A stretch of 64,000 nucleotides of DNA from CAVSVP01 sp963731125 (GTDB lineage: Bacteria; Pseudomonadota; Gammaproteobacteria; Competibacterales; Competibacteraceae), in assembly GCA_963731125.1 (NCBI GenBank), contig CAVSVP010000009.1, positions 62,001 to 126,000 of the forward strand. Direction: 5' to 3'. Below, one piece after another: positions 16,615 through 24,983 of the stretch. The position numbers and the translations under genes are program-made. A model generated the notes under the pieces. The model did no database searches and had not been told where the DNA came from. It saw only the letters and a list, made by a program, of their open reading frames with translations. The first letter of the stretch is position 1. Each line of letters begins with the position of its first letter.

Positions 16615-17241
16615 CTACAAAATCCGCATACCTGCCCCCCGCAACAATTCCGCAGTCTCAAACAGCGGTAAACCCATCACACCAGAATAACTGCCTCTGA
16701 GTTCGGTAACGAAAGCCGCGGCCTGCCCTTGGATAGCGTAGGCACCGGCTTTATCGGCGGGTTCCCCGGTCTCCCAATAAGCCTGACGTTCCGCAGCACT
16801 CAGCGAGCGAAAGCAAACCCGGCTTTCCTGCACTCTGACCGCCTCATCTGCAGCCCCTACGATGGCCACCGCACTTAACACCTGATGCTCGCACCCGGAT
16901 AACAAGGCAAGCATAGCTAGGCCTTCGCGCTTATTTCGGGGTTTACCGAGAATCCTACCTTTGACGACGACAGCCGTGTCAGCGCCCAAAATCAGATAAG
17001 CACATTGCCCTTCCTCCTTTATGGAAAACCTGCCGGGCGAACGTCGGTCTTGCAGCTCATTCCATCCAGCCCTAGCTTTGCCGAGGGCAAGACGCGTTAC
17101 ATAAGATTGAGGATTCTCACCCGGTAAGGGCGTTTCATCAATGGCGACGCTGAGCAAGTGGTGGGTAACGCCGATTTGCTCCAATAACTGCCGTCGGCGC
17201 GGCGATTGGGAGGCTAGGTAGAGGCAGGCTTTCTGGCGCAT
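16615..17241 (-). CDS. maf: Maf/YhdE-type nucleoside triphosphate pyrophosphatase
   Basis: The 208-residue protein hydrolyses non-canonical or dTTP/UTP-type nucleotides. The Maf motif LASQSPRRRQLL is at residues 9-20, GADTAVVV near 87, GKPRNKREG near 100, and the YhdE-type tail ETGEPADKAGAYAIQG and GSYSGVMGLPL near 156-195. A small insertion around residues 66-80 (DRRSPGRFSIKEEG) is unusual. It starts 3 bases after the rlmH stop, indicating one transcript. Confidence 0.93.
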   Translation of the reverse strand: MRQKACLYLASQSPRRRQLLEQIGVTHHLLSVAIDETPLPGENPQSYVTRLALGKARAGWNELQDRRSPGRFSIKEEGQCAYLILGADTAVVVKGRILGKPRNKREGLAMLALLSGCEHQVLSAVAIVGAADEAVRVQESRVCFRSLSAAERQAYWETGEPADKAGAYAIQGQAAAFVTELRGSYSGVMGLPLFETAELLRGAGMRIL

Positions 17242-17244
17242 GTT

Positions 17245-17715
17245 TTAGGAGCGGTGATAAGGATGGCTACGGAGAATACTCCAAGCTCGATAAATCTGCT
17301 CAGCGACCATAACACGCACCAATGCATGGGGAAAAGTGAGATTAGACAAGGACCAGCTCATTTCGACACGAGCATGACAGGCTGGACCCAAGCCCTCAGG
17401 ACCACCAATGAGCAGGGCAATATCACGCCCGCTACGCAACCAGTCCTCCAGGTGCTCGGCCAGTTGTTCAGTGCTCCATGGCTGCCCCTTTATATCCAAT
17501 GCGACAACCCCGGCTCCCTGCGGGATAGCGGACAGAATACGTTTACCCTCCTCGCGCAGCACCTTATCAACATCGGCGTGTTTGCCACGCTTGCCGGCTG
17601 GAATCTCGACGAGATGAAGATTGCACTCTCGAGGTAACCGAGCCGCATAGTCCTTAAAACCTGCCGTAACCCAAGCAGGCATACGGGTACCTACCGCGAG
17701 CAGATAAATCCGCAT
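17245..17715 (-). CDS. rlmH: 23S rRNA pseudouridine-1915 N3-methyltransferase
   Basis: The product methylates m3-psi1915 in helix 69 of 23S rRNA in assembled 70S ribosomes. It is a small SPOUT enzyme with the knotted C-terminus: LLIGGPEGLGPACHARVEMSWSLSNLTFPHALVRVMVAEQIYRAWSI is split over residues about 103-150, and it ends PYHR, which is the family tail. I start at ATG 17715 (156 residues, E. coli 155), since the sequence MRIYLLAVGTRMPAW aligns with other RlmH N-termini; the longer frame would use GTG at 17742. It is tightly linked to rsfS upstream and maf downstream. Confidence 0.95.
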   Translation of the reverse strand: MRIYLLAVGTRMPAWVTAGFKDYAARLPRECNLHLVEIPAGKRGKHADVDKVLREEGKRILSAIPQGAGVVALDIKGQPWSTEQLAEHLEDWLRSGRDIALLIGGPEGLGPACHARVEMSWSLSNLTFPHALVRVMVAEQIYRAWSILRSHPYHRS

Positions 17716-17777
17716 AAAAGTCGCTCGCTTGCCACTTATCACCGCCCATGGCGGGGCTTAGCAAGGGGCCGGATTGC

Positions 17778-18131
17778 CTACCCTGCGATAAAGCCAGTGC
17801 TGTTCGTTTCTCCCACCGACCAGAGTTTTTCTAGATTATAGAAGTCTCTTATCTGAGGATGCATGACGTGCACCACGATATCGCCAAAATCCACCAACAC
17901 CCACTCAGCATCCCGCTCACCTTCTATACCCAATGGTCTTAATCCAGATTTTTTACCATGTTCAATAACTTTATCCGACAGCGCTTTCACGTGACGGGTG
18001 GAAGTACCACTAGCAATGATCATTAAGTCAGTAAAACTCGAAATATCGCGAACATCCAGGATCTTGATATCGACAGCCTTTACCTCTTCTAAGGCGGCTA
18101 CGATTATTTGCTTTGCATCGTCAAGTTGCAT
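17778..18131 (-). CDS. rsfS: Ribosomal silencing factor RsfS
   Basis: The 117-residue protein has the RsfS/Iojap core DVRDISSFTDLMIIASGTSTRHVKALSDKV and WVLVDFGDIVVHVM. It binds ribosomal protein L14 and keeps subunits apart when nutrients are short. The order nadD-rsfS-rlmH is conserved in gammaproteobacteria. No strong ribosome binding site is visible before 18131. Confidence 0.95.
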   Translation of the reverse strand: MQLDDAKQIIVAALEEVKAVDIKILDVRDISSFTDLMIIASGTSTRHVKALSDKVIEHGKKSGLRPLGIEGERDAEWVLVDFGDIVVHVMHPQIRDFYNLEKLWSVGETNSTGFIAG

Positions 18132-18166
18132 AGGTTGAATACCAAATTACCTACTATCTTTTAACT

Positions 18167-18835
18167 CTATGGCGAAGGAAAAGGAACCGACAACCGATAT
18201 AAGCCATGGTCGCAAATATAGGACCACACGGATTCCGGCAGCAAATAGCGGGCCGAGTTCCTCTGGGCCAGTAAATCGCGAATCTGGGTAGCGGAAATGT
18301 CTAATTGGGTTACCTGCTGAAATAGCACGCCGCCAGCGGACCGCTCCCGCAATGCTTTGGGATGTGAGACAGCGTGCTGCTTAACCAAAGCACCCAGGGC
18401 ATCAAAAGGGGTCGATTCGGTGTTGGGACGGTGTAAAATGACCAGATGGGCCAGGCTTAAAATGTCTTGCCAGCGATGCCAGGTATCTAATTTCACAAAA
18501 GCATCCATGCCCAACAACAAACAGAGCGGCGCTTGACTTATCTCGGCACGCAAAGATGCCAACGTATCCACCATATAAGAGGGACCCTCCCGGTGCAACT
18601 CCCGATCATCCACCACAAACCCCGGCTGTTCAGCAACGGCAAGTTTTAACAGTAGCAAACGCTGCTTTCCTGTGGTCATCGGCTGACCGCGGTGGGGGGG
18701 GTGGCGGCAAGGAATAAAGCGAACCTCCGCCAGATCCAAGCGCTCCAACGCCTCTAAGGCCGGCCGTAAATGGCCATGATGAATGGGGTCGAAGGTACCG
18801 CCCAAAACACCGATGGGTTTTGGATTAGCACTCAT
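18167..18835 (-). CDS. nadD: Nicotinate-nucleotide adenylyltransferase
   Basis: The 222-residue enzyme makes deamido-NAD from nicotinate mononucleotide and ATP. It has the nucleotidyltransferase motif GGTFDPIHHGHLRPA at residues 12-26 and the C-terminal ISATQIRDLL (the ISxTxxR signature). It follows proA by about 60 bases and precedes rsfS by 35. Length is as usual for the family. Confidence 0.96.
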   Translation of the reverse strand: MSANPKPIGVLGGTFDPIHHGHLRPALEALERLDLAEVRFIPCRHPPHRGQPMTTGKQRLLLLKLAVAEQPGFVVDDRELHREGPSYMVDTLASLRAEISQAPLCLLLGMDAFVKLDTWHRWQDILSLAHLVILHRPNTESTPFDALGALVKQHAVSHPKALRERSAGGVLFQQVTQLDISATQIRDLLAQRNSARYLLPESVWSYICDHGLYRLSVPFPSP

Positions 18836-18898
18836 GAGTGATGTTGCTTTTCCAAACAGCCTCCAAGTCTGATGGTAAAAGACGAAAATCCCATATAC

Positions 18899-20185
18899 CT
18901 AACGACGGATATGACCATCACCGAGGACAATATATTTCTGCGTTGTGAGGCCCTCCACGCCGACGGGTCCGCGGACATGAAGTTTGTCGGTGCTGATTCC
19001 AATCTCCGCGCCTAACCCGTATTCAAAACCATCGGCAAAACGAGTAGAAGCGTTAACCATTACCGAACTGGAGTCCACTTCCCGTAAGAACCGGCGGGCC
19101 CGGCCGAAATCCTCGGTAACGATAGCATCGGTATGGTTGGAACCATGAACGGCGATATGTTCTATCGCCTGGTTCATATCCTTCACCACTCGAATCGCTA
19201 AGATAGGCGCCAGATACTCCGTATCCCAGTCTTCAGGCGTGGCTGCCTTAATGGCCGGCACGATATCGCGGGTACGCTCACAACCCCGTAATTCTACCCC
19301 GGCGTCTCGATACCTTTCCACCAGGCGGGACAACACACGTTCGGCAATACCCTCTGCCACCAGCAACGTTTCCATGGCATTGCAGACACCATAACGGTGG
19401 GTCTTGGCATTAACGGCAATGGCCACCGCTTTGTCTAAGTCCGCTCGATCATCAATATAGACATGACAAATGCCATGGAGGTGCTTAATGACCGGGACTC
19501 GCGCCTCCTCAGCGATGCGTTGAATCAATCCTTTTCCCCCGCGGGGGACAATCACATCGACAGATTCCTGCATCCGAATCAGCTCCCCTACCGCCGCACG
19601 ATCGGGAGTATCGATCACTTGCAGACAATCCGCAGGCAATCCCGCTTGTTGCAGGCCCTCATGAAGGCATACCGCAATCGCTCGATTAGAGTACATCGCT
19701 TCGGAACCACCCCGCAGAATAGCCGCATTGCCGGCTTTTAAACAAAGCCCGGCGGCGTCTGCGGTAACGTTCGGGCGGGACTCATAAATAATACCGATGA
19801 CGCCAAGCGGCACCCGCATCCTGCCGACTTGGATCCCGGCAGGGCGATAGCTAAGATCGGTAATCTCACCCACCGGGTCCCGCAGGGCGGCGATTTCCCG
19901 TAAACCTTCTGCCATTCCTGCGATGCGTGTCTCGGTTAATTCCAAGCGATCCAGTAACGCAGCGTCTAAGCCATGGCTTGCGCCCGCTTCCATGTCCTTA
20001 CGGTTCTCATGCAACAAGCGCGGCTTAGCAGCTTCGATGACGGCGGCCATCGCTGATAACGCGGCATTTTTAGTAGCGCTATCGGCACACCCGATCAACC
20101 GGGAGGCTTTCCGCGCCCGTTGGCCGATGTCGGTCATATATTGGCGAATTGAAGTGGTCATAGCTTCCCGGTTTACACTCATCAC
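18899..20185 (-). CDS. proA: Glutamate-5-semialdehyde dehydrogenase
   Basis: The enzyme reduces glutamyl-5-phosphate to the semialdehyde in proline synthesis. The 428-residue chain shows VIYESRPNVTADAAGLCLKAGNA near 130 and the catalytic cysteine in YGVCNAMETLLV near 270. Three ATG codons lie near the start (20185, 20182, 20161); AAAGG just before the first two favours 20182 or 20185. In this lineage it sits between holA and nadD; here mobile DNA separates it from holA by about 4.8 kb. Confidence 0.95.
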   Translation of the reverse strand: MMSVNREAMTTSIRQYMTDIGQRARKASRLIGCADSATKNAALSAMAAVIEAAKPRLLHENRKDMEAGASHGLDAALLDRLELTETRIAGMAEGLREIAALRDPVGEITDLSYRPAGIQVGRMRVPLGVIGIIYESRPNVTADAAGLCLKAGNAAILRGGSEAMYSNRAIAVCLHEGLQQAGLPADCLQVIDTPDRAAVGELIRMQESVDVIVPRGGKGLIQRIAEEARVPVIKHLHGICHVYIDDRADLDKAVAIAVNAKTHRYGVCNAMETLLVAEGIAERVLSRLVERYRDAGVELRGCERTRDIVPAIKAATPEDWDTEYLAPILAIRVVKDMNQAIEHIAVHGSNHTDAIVTEDFGRARRFLREVDSSSVMVNASTRFADGFEYGLGAEIGISTDKLHVRGPVGVEGLTTQKYIVLGDGHIRR

Positions 20186-20238
20186 TCATCATACCTTTAG
20201 TGCGGTTATATTCAAGTACCATTGGCGACAGGTCCCGA

Positions 20239-20255
20239 CGCTCGCCTCGCGAGCG
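20239..20255. terminator. 7 bp hairpin upstream of proA
   Basis: CGCTCGC-CTC-GCGAGCG is a perfect 7-bp stem with a 3-base loop. There is no T-run. It lies between the proA start and copy C of the 104-bp repeat and could be part of a repeat or the proA leader. Confidence 0.3.
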
Positions 20256-20279
20256 CCCCGTCAATCACTTTGGCTCATT

Positions 20280-20383
20280 ATCGAGCTGAAAGTTGTTATC
20301 AGGACCGTCTGCGGCAGAGATGCCGCGGTCGAGCTTACCGGGATATATTTACAGCGTGTCTTGAAAATAACTTCCAGCTCGAT
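20280..20383. repeat. 104 bp inverted-repeat element, copy C
   Basis: The best-kept copy: ATCGAGCTGAAAGTTGTT at the left and AATAACTTCCAGCTCGAT at the right are inverted with few mismatches. The central GTCTGCGGCAGAGATGCCGC and GTCGAGCTTACCGG are shared with the other copies. It lies about 95 bases upstream of proA. Confidence 0.85.
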
Positions 20384-20392
20384 AACTCGTTT

Positions 20393-20932
20393 AACTCGAT
20401 GATCAAGTTTTTCTTCTTGACTTTCGGATAAATTTACGAACTTTAAATTTTTCAAAAAGTTATAGCTTTCAAGCGTAATTGCTCATTAAGTATGGATAAG
20501 CTTTAAAAACAATAGCTTACACGGTGATTTGGCCGAGCCTTGGGTGCGATTTTCGGTTTTCGATAGACATTTAGATTTCATAATTTCTTATAAATCAGCA
20601 GGTTGATAACTCACGGTTCGCTCATTTTTTTGAAAGTTCTGAAGATTCAGCGCCTTACGCTGTGCATGGAATATGCAATAGCACAAACCATGCTCATTAT
20701 AAATCAACGGCTTACATCAAATGACCGAACCGAGGGTGATAATTTGCTAATAATTCCTACGGCTTTCAAGGTGCAGTTGTAACTTATTGATATTATTGGT
20801 TACCCACACTTAATGAGCAATTACTTTCAAGCTACTGAGCAACTGGAGAGCGGCAATAATCGCTCATATTGATAAACCTTTGATTATTCGACATTTGAAA
20901 ATGTCAAGCACTAAAAACTTGATCATCGAGTT
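20393..20932. repeat. 540 bp noncoding region with nested inverted repeats
   Basis: The outer arms are perfect over 20 bp: AACTCGATGATCAAGTTTTT at 20393-20412 and its reverse complement at 20913-20932. An inner perfect 17-bp pair lies at 20475-20491 (GTAATTGCTCATTAAGT) and 20808-20824. No open frame of note lies inside. The layout suggests a nonautonomous element or the decayed shell of one; it begins 9 bases after copy C. Confidence 0.6.
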
Positions 20933-21077
20933 TAAACTACCATTCTGATACCTTTTTGGTAACAATTTGCTACCAAATGCGAGCAAACGCTTAAGCATTT
21001 GCAGGGTCGTATCCGACAAAGCCGCTCATAAATGCCTATTAGTATCTCAACTATCTGCTGAAATCTAACAGCCATCT

Positions 21078-22232
21078 TCACGCCGTCATCACAGCCGCAT
21101 CTGACGATGTCTTACGCTGCTCTTGCGTGCGTTTAAGGTCCGCCGTGAGCGTTTGCAGACCGAAATTTAAAATATTAATTGCCGCGTTATGGTCGCGGTC
21201 CATGATATTGCCACAATCACACCGCATCGTGTCTTTACCAAGCTGCATATCATGCAATTGACCACAACTCGAACACATCCGCGTGGATGGCTCAAACCGT
21301 CCTGTGGTTATCAATCGGACGTTGCGCAATTCGGATTTGTACTCAAGCATTGAACGCAGGGAGCCTAATCCCGCATCACTAACCGCACGAGCGAGCTTGT
21401 GGTTTTTAAGCATGCCGCTGACACACAAATCCTCGATACAAATGGTCTTGAAGTTGCGGGTTACGTTATCAGACAGCTCGTGCAATACCGCTTGGCGCTG
21501 ATTGGCAATGCGATAATGCAGCTTTGTAACCGATCGCTTGGCTTTCGCGTATCGATTGCTACCTTTCTGCTTTTTTGATAAACGGCGTTGCCGGCGCTTC
21601 ACCCGTTTTAGATTGGCTTTTAATTTCTGATTGGCAGGAAACACGTCGCCATTGCTTAGCGTCGCAAGGGATTTAACGCCGAAATCTACACCGACGGCTT
21701 CTTGTTGTGGGTCGTGGTGGTTGTAGTCTTGCGTATCAACCAGAACCGATGCAAAGAATTTTTCGGCACGATGGCTAATCGTGACCTGTTTAGCTCTACC
21801 AGTAAACCGCAGCTTCTGCCGCATCTTAATTCTGGTTTTAAGCTTTTCAAGTCGCAAGGTGCGTCCGTCTATGTCAAATTTTTGCTCTTCGCGTAAGGCG
21901 AAGCTGTCATGCACTCCTTTTTTCTTAAACGTCGGAAAGCCTTTTTGCTTGCTACCATTTCTGCAGCGGCGAAAGAAATGCTTGAACGCCGAGGCTAAAT
22001 CGTCAATCGCGTTACGCGTAACACGTATTGACACATCGGCGTACCACGGATACTCAATACGCAAAACCTGAATGTAGTGCTGATACGCCGCTGCTTTAGA
22101 CCACTTTACGCCGTCCTGACTAAAGTGGGCTAATAACTGGTTGTAGCAATGCCGCCGTGCGCCGCAGGCCTGCGACAAATACGAAGCCTGCTGCAGGGTA
22201 GGCCGTAGTTCAATCTTATGGGCTAGCAACAT
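21078..22232 (-). CDS. tnpB: TnpB RNA-guided endonuclease of an IS607 element
   Basis: The 384-residue protein has an N-terminal helix-turn-helix/wedge part, the OrfB domain and a split RuvC core with an apparently intact triad: D183 in GVDFGVKSLA, E267 in TICIEDLCVSGM, and the aspartates at 345/347 in MDRDHNAAINI. A four-cysteine zinc finger (CSSC...CDC, about 320-340) precedes the last motif. TnpB uses an RNA read from the element's right end to cut DNA lacking the element and so preserve it. It overlaps tnpA by 17 bases. The guide RNA is expected to span the 3' end of this gene and the bases below 21078. Confidence 0.92.
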   Translation of the reverse strand: MLLAHKIELRPTLQQASYLSQACGARRHCYNQLLAHFSQDGVKWSKAAAYQHYIQVLRIEYPWYADVSIRVTRNAIDDLASAFKHFFRRCRNGSKQKGFPTFKKKGVHDSFALREEQKFDIDGRTLRLEKLKTRIKMRQKLRFTGRAKQVTISHRAEKFFASVLVDTQDYNHHDPQQEAVGVDFGVKSLATLSNGDVFPANQKLKANLKRVKRRQRRLSKKQKGSNRYAKAKRSVTKLHYRIANQRQAVLHELSDNVTRNFKTICIEDLCVSGMLKNHKLARAVSDAGLGSLRSMLEYKSELRNVRLITTGRFEPSTRMCSSCGQLHDMQLGKDTMRCDCGNIMDRDHNAAINILNFGLQTLTADLKRTQEQRKTSSDAAVMTA

Positions 22233-22818
22233 CTTTCAACGCATCCACTATTTGTTTGTGTTTTCGGCTTCTCGAACCATACAACCGTGCTGAAAATACC
22301 GTGATGATTTCCAAAACATCCTGGGCAAGCTCTTCTTCAAAACTCGGCTCCGTCCCTTTGTTGATAATTACAATTTCAACCGCTTGGATCTCGCAAAGCG
22401 CAAATACGAGTTCAGCACCAAAGCGAAGCAATCTATCTTTATGTGTGAGAACTAATCGTCGGATTTGCTTACAAAGTATCATCTCAAGCAATCGCTTCAA
22501 TCCTTTTTTGCGATAATTCATGCCTGAACCCAGGTCCGATATCACTTCGAAACGCCAGCCTTTGGCTGCGCAAAAGGTTTCCAGCAATTCTATCTGTCGA
22601 GACAGATCGGCTTTTTGATCATGCGAGGAAACGCGAGCGTAACCAATCGTCGGCGCATCTGTTGTATTCAGACCAAGCAGACGTGTTTGATCGTAATAAC
22701 GGGTGCCACTCGCCGATTTCCTATCCGGCAAAAGCTCGCCTGTCTGTTCCCATTTCCGCAATGTTTGAACAGACACGCCTAGCGTTTCTGCTGCTTCACC
22801 TACTTTTATCAATTTCAT
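22216..22818 (-). CDS. tnpA: IS607 serine recombinase TnpA
   Basis: The 200-residue protein begins with a MerR-type helix-turn-helix (VGEAAETLGVSVQTLRKWEQ, residues 7-26) and continues with a resolvase-type catalytic domain. The nucleophile is probably S64 in GYARVSSHDQ; the arginines in LVLTHKDRLLRFG complete the site. It cuts and joins DNA through a phosphoserine intermediate. Length is typical. It appears intact, so the element may still be active. Confidence 0.93.
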   Translation of the reverse strand: MKLIKVGEAAETLGVSVQTLRKWEQTGELLPDRKSASGTRYYDQTRLLGLNTTDAPTIGYARVSSHDQKADLSRQIELLETFCAAKGWRFEVISDLGSGMNYRKKGLKRLLEMILCKQIRRLVLTHKDRLLRFGAELVFALCEIQAVEIVIINKGTEPSFEEELAQDVLEIITVFSARLYGSRSRKHKQIVDALKDVASP

Positions 22819-22921
22819 AATAGTAGATAATAACAGAAAGCAGCAGATTATTCAACACAGTTTAATCCCCGACAACGGTTTGCTGAGCAACTTTCCCAGT
22901 GAACGAGTCCACATCAAATAA

Positions 22922-23038
22922 TCATTGTCCAGCCGGATTCCTGATGGCTCTGATAATGCCTTGGTCTGAATACTTACGTAGTGTGTTAGTGGATAGCCCA
23001 AATGCCTGCTTTGCTTTTCGTAACGGTAAGAGTTTCAT
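22922..23038 (-). pseudogene. Remnant of a second IS607-type tnpA
   Basis: A 38-codon frame from ATG 23038 encodes a MerR-like helix-turn-helix (LPLRKAKQAFGLSTNTLRKY...GIIRAIRNPAGQ) and then stops. It resembles the first 40 residues of IS607 recombinases but not the neighbouring copy, and the catalytic domain is gone. It looks like the scar of an older element next to the present one. The rest of 22819-23152 shows nothing recognisable. Confidence 0.55.
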
Positions 23039-23152
23039 GTCTTATATCTCGACTTTTGCAGCAATCTGGCTCTCATTTTCCCCTTTTACGAGGGAAAAGT
23101 GCGGTAAAATTTTCCTAACAGAGAGTCCATTGATGCACCGGGAGGTATCGTC

Positions 23153-24718
23153 ATGTTGCCGTTGGTTGAGATTCCTGAGATTGTGCGTCACTACGCCGCG
23201 TTTTTTACGCCGGTGTTTTCGCCGGCGGCGTTCGAACAGTTTCAGCGCTACGTCAGTGGTTTGATTGTGTCGGAGAACAAGACCGTCGAAGGGATTAACC
23301 GGATCTTCGTGGTGGACGTGCGCAATCAAAGCAGTCTGAATCGATTATTGACCGAGAGCCCGTTTTCCATCGAGGCCTTAAATCAAGCTCGCCTCGCCCT
23401 GCTGACCAGTCTGTCGGGCACGCAGATGAAGCCCAAAGGGGGATTGAGTCTCGACGATACGTTGTTGACCCACTATGGCAAGCAGTTTGATAAGATCGCG
23501 TATCTGTACGATTGCACCCAGGCGTGTTATGTGTGGGCTCACAATCTGGTTAATCTCCATTACTCATGAGTCATAAGTTCTCACACTTTCGGAGCTTGGA
23601 TAATACATAACCCGTTGAAGAATATTTGGTTTCTTACTCTCATGACAATAGCTAGCCAAATAAGCAATTTTCAACGACTTCAACAAGTTACTGAGAACTT
23701 ACGACTCACGAGTCCATTACAGTGATGATCAGACCGACTATTCGGTGGCCTTGCGGTTATGGGAGCCAGCCGATATGGAGGTGTTAGAGGCCGGTCTCCC
23801 CGCGGCGGGGGTACCGATCCGTGCCGGCAAGTATGCGCTCAAAGACAGTGACCCGAAAAAGTGGCGCCAGTATCTGATGCGCCTGTGGGAACGTCACCAA
23901 CAGCGACCCGATGTCCAACAGCTCTATCAAAGCAAGTTGCTGTTAGCCCAACAGCTGCTGAGGCCGTTTTTCACCGCGCACCCCGAGCTCAAGCTGCCGG
24001 TCACGTTTGACAATTGGTATACCCAACCCGCGTTTTGCCGGTTTGTCGATAAGACCCTCAAGCGCGCGTATGTGGGCACCCTAGCGGGCGAGGATAAGGT
24101 CGTGTTGGCCAGCGGGGAGCAACCCTTAGAGACGTTTGCTCAACAGCGGCAAGACGAACATCACCACGCCCTCAAAACCGGTCACCAACCGATCTTTCGT
24201 AAACAGTCAATTTCCTATAAAGGGGCCAAAGAAACCTATTACTGTTATTGCAAAACCCATCACATTCCGCACTTTGGGAAGCAGCGGTTAGTCATCAACC
24301 ATCGTCGGTCTGACCTGTCCGACTCCGCCAGATTCTTCATCTCCAACAAGTTGAACTGGCAAGCCACGAGTATCACCCGGATTCGACGCCACCGCTGGTC
24401 CGTTGAAGTCTATCACGAAGAGGGTAAAGCGGAGGGGCTCGATCAGTATCAGGTCCGGGACTTTGAGGCGATATATCGCCATATCGCACTCGTCGCTGTC
24501 ACCTATAGTTTACTGCGAGCGGCCCAACACGATCACGCCCTGTTTCACCAGCTTCAACGTCACGTCCAGACCACGCTGGATGGCTCAGCAGGCATGTGGC
24601 GTCGGAACACCAGGCACAGGCGCTGTGGACCTTGGCGACCTTCATCGCCACGGGACTGGCCCAAGGGCAGACGCTCCGCGATGTGATGGCTCCCTTGATC
24701 GGTGCACTCACCTATTAA
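23153..24718 (+). pseudogene. IS701-type DDE transposase, broken twice
   Basis: The N-terminal part (23153-23569) carries the first catalytic aspartate region SLDDTLLTHYGKQFDKI; the C-terminal part resumes at about 23719 with the frame SDDQTDYSVALRLWEP, then has VFDNWYTQPAF-like and HRWSVEVYHEEGK motifs. A 152-bp MITE sits between the two parts; removing it with one copy of CCATT restores the frame exactly. A second lesion near 24590 shifts the end: the other frame gives ALWTLATFIATGLAQGQTL...LIGALTY and stops at 24716-24718. The gene is therefore inactive. Family placement (IS701, IS4 superfamily) rests on recalled motif patterns. Confidence 0.8.
23562..23713. mobile_element. 152 bp MITE inside the transposase gene
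   Basis: The ends are 22-bp inverted repeats with two mismatches (ACTCATGAGTCATAAGTT and ACTCGTGAGTCGTAAGTT outward). CCATT at 23557-23561 and 23714-23718 is the target duplication. Excision in silico restores the reading frame NLHYSDDQTDY, so the insertion is unambiguous. It codes for nothing. Confidence 0.88.
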
Positions 24719-24818
24719 GGGATAGCCCGTCGGCTTCGTAAAGTGAAGGAGGAGCCTGGTCTGAGCGACCCAGGCCGGCTCAGGGGAGAGGTATGGCCCT
24801 CTCCCCGGAAGAAAGGTC

Positions 24819-24916
24819 TGGTTCAAATCAAGGTAACACTCAGAGGGTCTAAGTAAATGAAAAGACGATGTATTCCACAAAAAAGTGTTACCTTGCTCAG
24901 GGATCCATTTGAACCA
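24819..24916. repeat. 98 bp unit with two-part inverted repeat
   Basis: TGGTTCAAAT (24819-24828) matches ATTTGAACCA (24907-24916), and directly inside CAAGGTAACACT (24829-24840) matches AGTGTTACCTTG (24884-24895); one arm has an 11-base bulge. It lies between the dead IS701-type gene and the end of holA. It may be a MITE or the right end of that insertion. The rest of 24719-24983 shows no gene. Confidence 0.5.
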
Positions 24917-24983
24917 TGCCAATTTTATGCATCTTGGGGCACTGCAAAAGTCGAGTTATATGTGAGCAATTGGTAGTGTTTTA

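Larger units (their letters stand above)
21078..22818 (-). mobile_element. IS607-family insertion sequence
   Basis: It holds a serine-recombinase tnpA and a tnpB in overlapping frames, the normal IS607 order. The ends could not be fixed, because IS607 elements lack terminal inverted repeats and make little or no target duplication; the true ends lie some tens of bases outside the genes. Both genes look intact. Confidence 0.8.
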
